Below, piece after piece: positions 61,039 to 64,000 of a stretch of 64,000 bases of DNA. Both the position numbers and the translations under genes were made by a program. Under the pieces are notes generated by a model. It ran no database searches, was not told the origin of the DNA, and saw only the letters and a program-made list of their open reading frames with translations. The DNA is from Shewanella indica. GTDB lineage: Bacteria > Pseudomonadota > Gammaproteobacteria > Enterobacterales > Shewanellaceae. The DNA is taken from NCBI RefSeq assembly GCF_002836975.1, contig NZ_NIJK01000022.1, positions 88,617 through 152,616 of the forward strand, in the 5' to 3' direction. Each line of letters begins with the position of its first letter. Within the stretch, counting starts at the first letter, position 1.

Positions 61039-61865
61039 TACTGCTTGTCCTTCACCACGCCGGCCTGCGGCGCATTACGCATTAACAGATAGAGTCCAAA
61101 GAGGATCATGGGCACTGACAGTATTTGCCCCATGGTCAAAAAGCCCAAATAAAGCCCGAGTTGAGCATCCGGCTGCCTGACCGTTTCCACTATGCAGCGG
61201 AAGATACCATAGCCGAGCAAAAACATCCCGGACACGGCTCCGGTCTTGGGACTGCGTTTGCTGAACCATTGCAGTAAAATAAACAGCGCAACGCCTTCGA
61301 GGGCAAATTGATACAGTTGTGAAGGATGACGAGGCTCAGGGCCACCGGAAGGAAACACCATGGCCCAAGGTACATCTGTCACCCGGCCCCAAAGCTCACC
61401 ATTGATAAAGTTACCCAAACGCCCGGCCCCCAAGCCGATAGGTACCACAGGGGCCACCATATCCGCCACCGCAAAGAAGCTGCGCTTCTGTTTCCAGGCG
61501 ATGTAGAGCATGGCCAGAATAACCCCCATCAAACCACCATGGAAAGACATGCCGCCTTCGCTGATCTTGAATAGGTACAAGGGGTCGGCAATAAAGTAAT
61601 CCAGATGGTAAAAGAGCACATAACCTATGCGGCCCCCCAGGATCACCCCGAGAAAGGCATAGAACAGCAGATCAGAGACCTGCTCGCGGCTCCATAACCC
61701 CTTGGATCTGTCAGCCATACGGTTGAGCAGTATCATAGCGGCCAAAAAGCCCAGCAGGTACATGAAACCATACCAACGCAAAGCCGGTTCAAAAGTCTGG
61801 CCGAACAGCTCAAAGGGGCCAAAAGAGACGATCACAGGATCAATATTGGGAAATTCTAAAGCCAT
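61038..61865 (-). CDS. lgt: Prolipoprotein diacylglyceryl transferase
   Basis: Inner-membrane enzyme that adds diacylglycerol to lipoprotein cysteines, first step of lipoprotein maturation. The 275-residue protein has about seven membrane segments, [12 protein letters not shown], the conserved [10 protein letters not shown] and the Lgt signature [16 protein letters not shown]. The ATG at 61865 gives [10 protein letters not shown]. Upstream of thyA in one operon. Confidence 0.97.
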   Translation of the reverse strand: MALEFPNIDPVIVSFGPFELFGQTFEPALRWYGFMYLLGFLAAMILLNRMADRSKGLWSREQVSDLLFYAFLGVILGGRIGYVLFYHLDYFIADPLYLFKISEGGMSFHGGLMGVILAMLYIAWKQKRSFFAVADMVAPVVPIGLGAGRLGNFINGELWGRVTDVPWAMVFPSGGPEPRHPSQLYQFALEGVALFILLQWFSKRSPKTGAVSGMFLLGYGIFRCIVETVRQPDAQLGLYLGFLTMGQILSVPMILFGLYLLMRNAPQAGVVKDKQ

Positions 61866-61902
61866 AACAGAAAGACGATTCCTAAATTAACCAAGGCGCA
61901 GA

Positions 61903-62703
61903 TCAGGCCAGAATAAGTTTAAGACCCACAACAACCAATAAAAGTGCAAATATTTTCTTCAGTACAGGCGTCGGCCAGGTGCTGGCCGCTTTGACCCCCA
62001 CAGGCGCAACCAACATTGAGGAAGCAATAATACCCAGCAAAGCCGGCAGATAGACATATCCCAAAGTACCACTTGGCATATCAGGGGCATTCCAGCCTGC
62101 GATAACATACCCTAAACTGCCCCAAAGGGCGATAATAAGGCCGGTAGCCGATGAAAAACCCACCGCCTGACGCATCTGCAACCCACACCAAGTGAGGAAA
62201 GGCACCAAGAGCACCCCACCGCCTATCCCCATCAAGGCGGCAATAATGGCAATCATCGCCGAGACGATAAGCAACACGGGAAATGGCGGCAAGCCCTCTT
62301 TCGCTGATGGACGGAAAGGAAATGCCATCTGGGCGGCCATTAGAATAACAAACACCGCAAAGGCACGGCGCAGATCATCGGCCGGGATCAACTCGGCAAT
62401 AAAACCCGAACACAAGGCCCCCAGTGCCAGACCCGGCAACATGGATTTAAACAGCGGCCAAGGAATATTGCCGCGGCTGTGGTGGGCGCGGGCGGATGAA
62501 AAAGAGGTCAAAATAATGGCCGCCAACGAAGTAGCAATGGCGACATGGGGCAACTGCGCGGCAGGAACCCCCACCTTGGGTAAAATATACAGCAGCGCCG
62601 GCACCACGATAAGGCCGCCGCCTATCCCCAACAAACCGGCCATAAAGCCGACAAAAGCTCCCAACGCCAGACAAACACCAAATACCCAGAGAAATGCGTC
62701 CAC
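61903..62703 (-). CDS. TauE/SafE (DUF81) sulfite-exporter family permease
   Basis: A 266-residue membrane protein with about eight hydrophobic segments and two related halves containing GFMAGLLGIGGGLIVVPAL and AIIAALMGIGGGVLLVPFL, the paired G-I-G-G-G motifs of the TauE/SafE family. Members export organosulfur anions or other organic anions; the substrate here is unknown. The start is a GTG with GGAAC upstream. It lies between lgt and ptsP, 37 bases before lgt. Confidence 0.88.
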   Translation of the reverse strand: MDAFLWVFGVCLALGAFVGFMAGLLGIGGGLIVVPALLYILPKVGVPAAQLPHVAIATSLAAIILTSFSSARAHHSRGNIPWPLFKSMLPGLALGALCSGFIAELIPADDLRRAFAVFVILMAAQMAFPFRPSAKEGLPPFPVLLIVSAMIAIIAALMGIGGGVLLVPFLTWCGLQMRQAVGFSSATGLIIALWGSLGYVIAGWNAPDMPSGTLGYVYLPALLGIIASSMLVAPVGVKAASTWPTPVLKKIFALLLVVVGLKLILA

Positions 62704-62750
62704 AGAGGTTCCTTAATTCTTGTTGTTATTCCATACCCGACATAGCAGGT

Positions 62751-64000
62751 TCAATTGAGAATGGCTGCCAGTTCTCTTTGCCCCAAATAATCGTGCACCA
62801 GTTGCCGCACTTCGTTGCCGCTTTTGAGTGTCAATGCCTCGGCCAATAACTGCTCGAGTTCATCGCTGCGCACTCGCCGCAGCAGATAATTTATTCTGGC
62901 CAAGCTCCCCTGGTTCATACTCAAGCGGTTGTAGCCCATAGCAACCAGCAGCAAGGCACCACCGGGTTCACCGGCTAACTCGCCACAGACACTGGCAGCG
63001 AGGCCATATAGACGGCAGGTCTCCCGCGCCTGTTTCAGCGAACGCAATATCCCCGGATGATAACTGTCAAACAGGGCGCTGACCCTGGGGTTGTTGCGAT
63101 CCACCGCCAACAGATATTGGGTCAAATCGTTGCTGCCGACCGAAACAAAATCGACCCGCTTGGCAACTTCATCCAGTTGAAACAGCAGCGCCGGCACCTC
63201 CAACATAATGCCCACCTTGGGTCTTTTCAGCTCAGGATTCACATCCGACTTAAGCTCGGAATAAGCCTGTTCGATATATTCAAGCGATTGATCTATCTCA
63301 TCGAGATTACTGACCATGGGCAGCAGAATATGCAGCTGCTCGCCGCTGCCGCTGGCCTGGAGCATGGCGCGAATTTGCACCAGAAACAGCTCTGGATGGT
63401 CCAGCGACAAACGAATGCCACGCCAGCCCAAAAATGGGTTTTCCTCCTTGATGGGGAAATAAGGCAAGGGTTTGTCTCCGCCCACATCCAGGGTGCGCAT
63501 CACCACGAGGCGCCCCGATGCCGCCTCCAACACCTGGCGATACACCTTGACCTGCTCAGACTCGCTGGGAAAACGCTGCTGCAACATGAAAGGGATTTCG
63601 GTGCGATATAGCCCAATACCATCGGCGCCTTCGGCAATTTCCGAGGCCAAACCACTGAGTAAGCCGGCATTCATGTATAGATGAATACGTTTGCCATCGA
63701 CCGTCTCGGCCGGCAGGTTCAGTTCTCTGGCGTATTGCCGCTGTAACGCTCTCTCGGCGGACAACAAACTGCGGTACTCACCGACCACGGCCGGAGACGG
63801 CGACACCATCAGCTGACCGCGGGTGGCATTGAGCACCAAAAGCTTCTTGTCGATATCGGCAGCCAAAACCTGGTCGACCCCTGTGATAGCCGGCACACCC
63901 AGCGCCCGGGCCAGAATAGCAGCATGGGAGTTGACCCCGCCAAGTTCTGTCACTATCCCGGCCAACTTTTGCCGCGGAAACTCGGCCAGCAAGGTGGTAT
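62751..64000 (-). CDS. ptsP: PtsP, phosphoenolpyruvate-protein phosphotransferase (nitrogen PTS enzyme I), C-terminal part
   Basis: First enzyme of the nitrogen-related phosphotransferase chain (PtsP to NPr to EIIA-Ntr). About 415 codons are present; the reading frame is open through the right edge (residues T-T before LLAEFPRQK), so the GAF domain and N-terminus are outside. Visible are the phosphohistidine swivel motif ELGGVNSHAAILARALG, the PEP-binding barrel with RTEIPFM and MRTLDVGGDKPLPYF, LGWRGIRLSLDHPELF, and the catalytic SVCGELAGEPGG and GSNDLTQYLLAVDRNN. It is on the same strand as the TauE-like gene, 47 bases upstream of it. Confidence 0.92.
   Translation of the reverse strand, partial: TTLLAEFPRQKLAGIVTELGGVNSHAAILARALGVPAITGVDQVLAADIDKKLLVLNATRGQLMVSPSPAVVGEYRSLLSAERALQRQYARELNLPAETVDGKRIHLYMNAGLLSGLASEIAEGADGIGLYRTEIPFMLQQRFPSESEQVKVYRQVLEAASGRLVVMRTLDVGGDKPLPYFPIKEENPFLGWRGIRLSLDHPELFLVQIRAMLQASGSGEQLHILLPMVSNLDEIDQSLEYIEQAYSELKSDVNPELKRPKVGIMLEVPALLFQLDEVAKRVDFVSVGSNDLTQYLLAVDRNNPRVSALFDSYHPGILRSLKQARETCRLYGLAASVCGELAGEPGGALLLVAMGYNRLSMNQGSLARINYLLRRVRSDELEQLLAEALTLKSGNEVRQLVHDYLGQRELAAILN

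Overview
The window is a stretch of gammaproteobacterial chromosome that reads as Shewanella or a very close relative. Evidence for this is the set of pfa genes for long-chain polyunsaturated fatty acids, the aroF-tyrA-hcp-hcr-pheA arrangement, the nhaA/nhaR/sdhE/nadB/rpoE-rseABC/lepA-lepB-rnc-era-recO-pdxJ-acpS order, and many small conserved proteins typical of marine Alteromonadales. Almost all of it is coding. I saw no tRNA, rRNA, insertion sequence, CRISPR array or prophage.

Layout. 1-10.3 kb: start of a threonine aldolase gene (cut by the window edge), a TRIC-type channel, the thrLABC operon with a Thr/Ile leader peptide and attenuator, slyD, trpR with a perfect palindrome in its promoter, a cytochrome c' next to a convergent cytochrome b, and raiA. 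10.3-19.7 kb: aromatic amino acid synthesis (pheL leader, attenuator and pheA; aroF-tyrA) around a CPA1 antiporter and the hcp-hcr nitrosative-stress pair. 19.7-21.15 kb carries no protein gene but encodes on the minus strand a long CsrB-type RNA of roughly 665 nt with about 40 GGA motifs. It ends in a strong terminator, and a perfect palindrome resembling a UvrY/GacA site lies about 180 bp upstream of its inferred start. 21.15-26 kb: small conserved proteins, syd and queF.

26-45.7 kb is the pfa island. It holds pfaE (phosphopantetheinyl transferase, minus strand), a small lipoprotein gene, then pfaR-pfaA-pfaB-pfaC-pfaD on the plus strand with overlapping or near-touching genes. PfaA has KS, acyltransferase, five nearly identical tandem ACPs, KR and a C-terminal dehydratase-like part. 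PfaB is an acyltransferase. PfaC has KS, a chain-length-factor-like KS and two FabA-like dehydratase regions. PfaD is an FMN enoyl reductase. Together these form a complete anaerobic-type PUFA synthase (EPA is most likely given five ACPs and the genus, but that is inference). PfaR looks like an IS481-family transposase that lost its catalytic acids and now sits as the first gene of the operon.

45.8-64 kb is housekeeping, nearly all on the minus strand: acpS-pdxJ-recO-era-rnc-lepB-lepA, rseC-rseB-rseA-rpoE with a sigma-E-type autoregulatory promoter, nadB (plus strand), ygfX-sdhE, nhaR-unknown-nhaA, thyA-lgt, a TauE/SafE permease and the C-terminal part of ptsP, which runs off the right edge.

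The items I would look at first are the oversized CsrB RNA with its control site, the degenerate DAHP-synthase barrel fused to the C-terminus of PheA, and PfaR as a domesticated transposase. Functional statements rest on motif and family recognition by eye; no database search was run.
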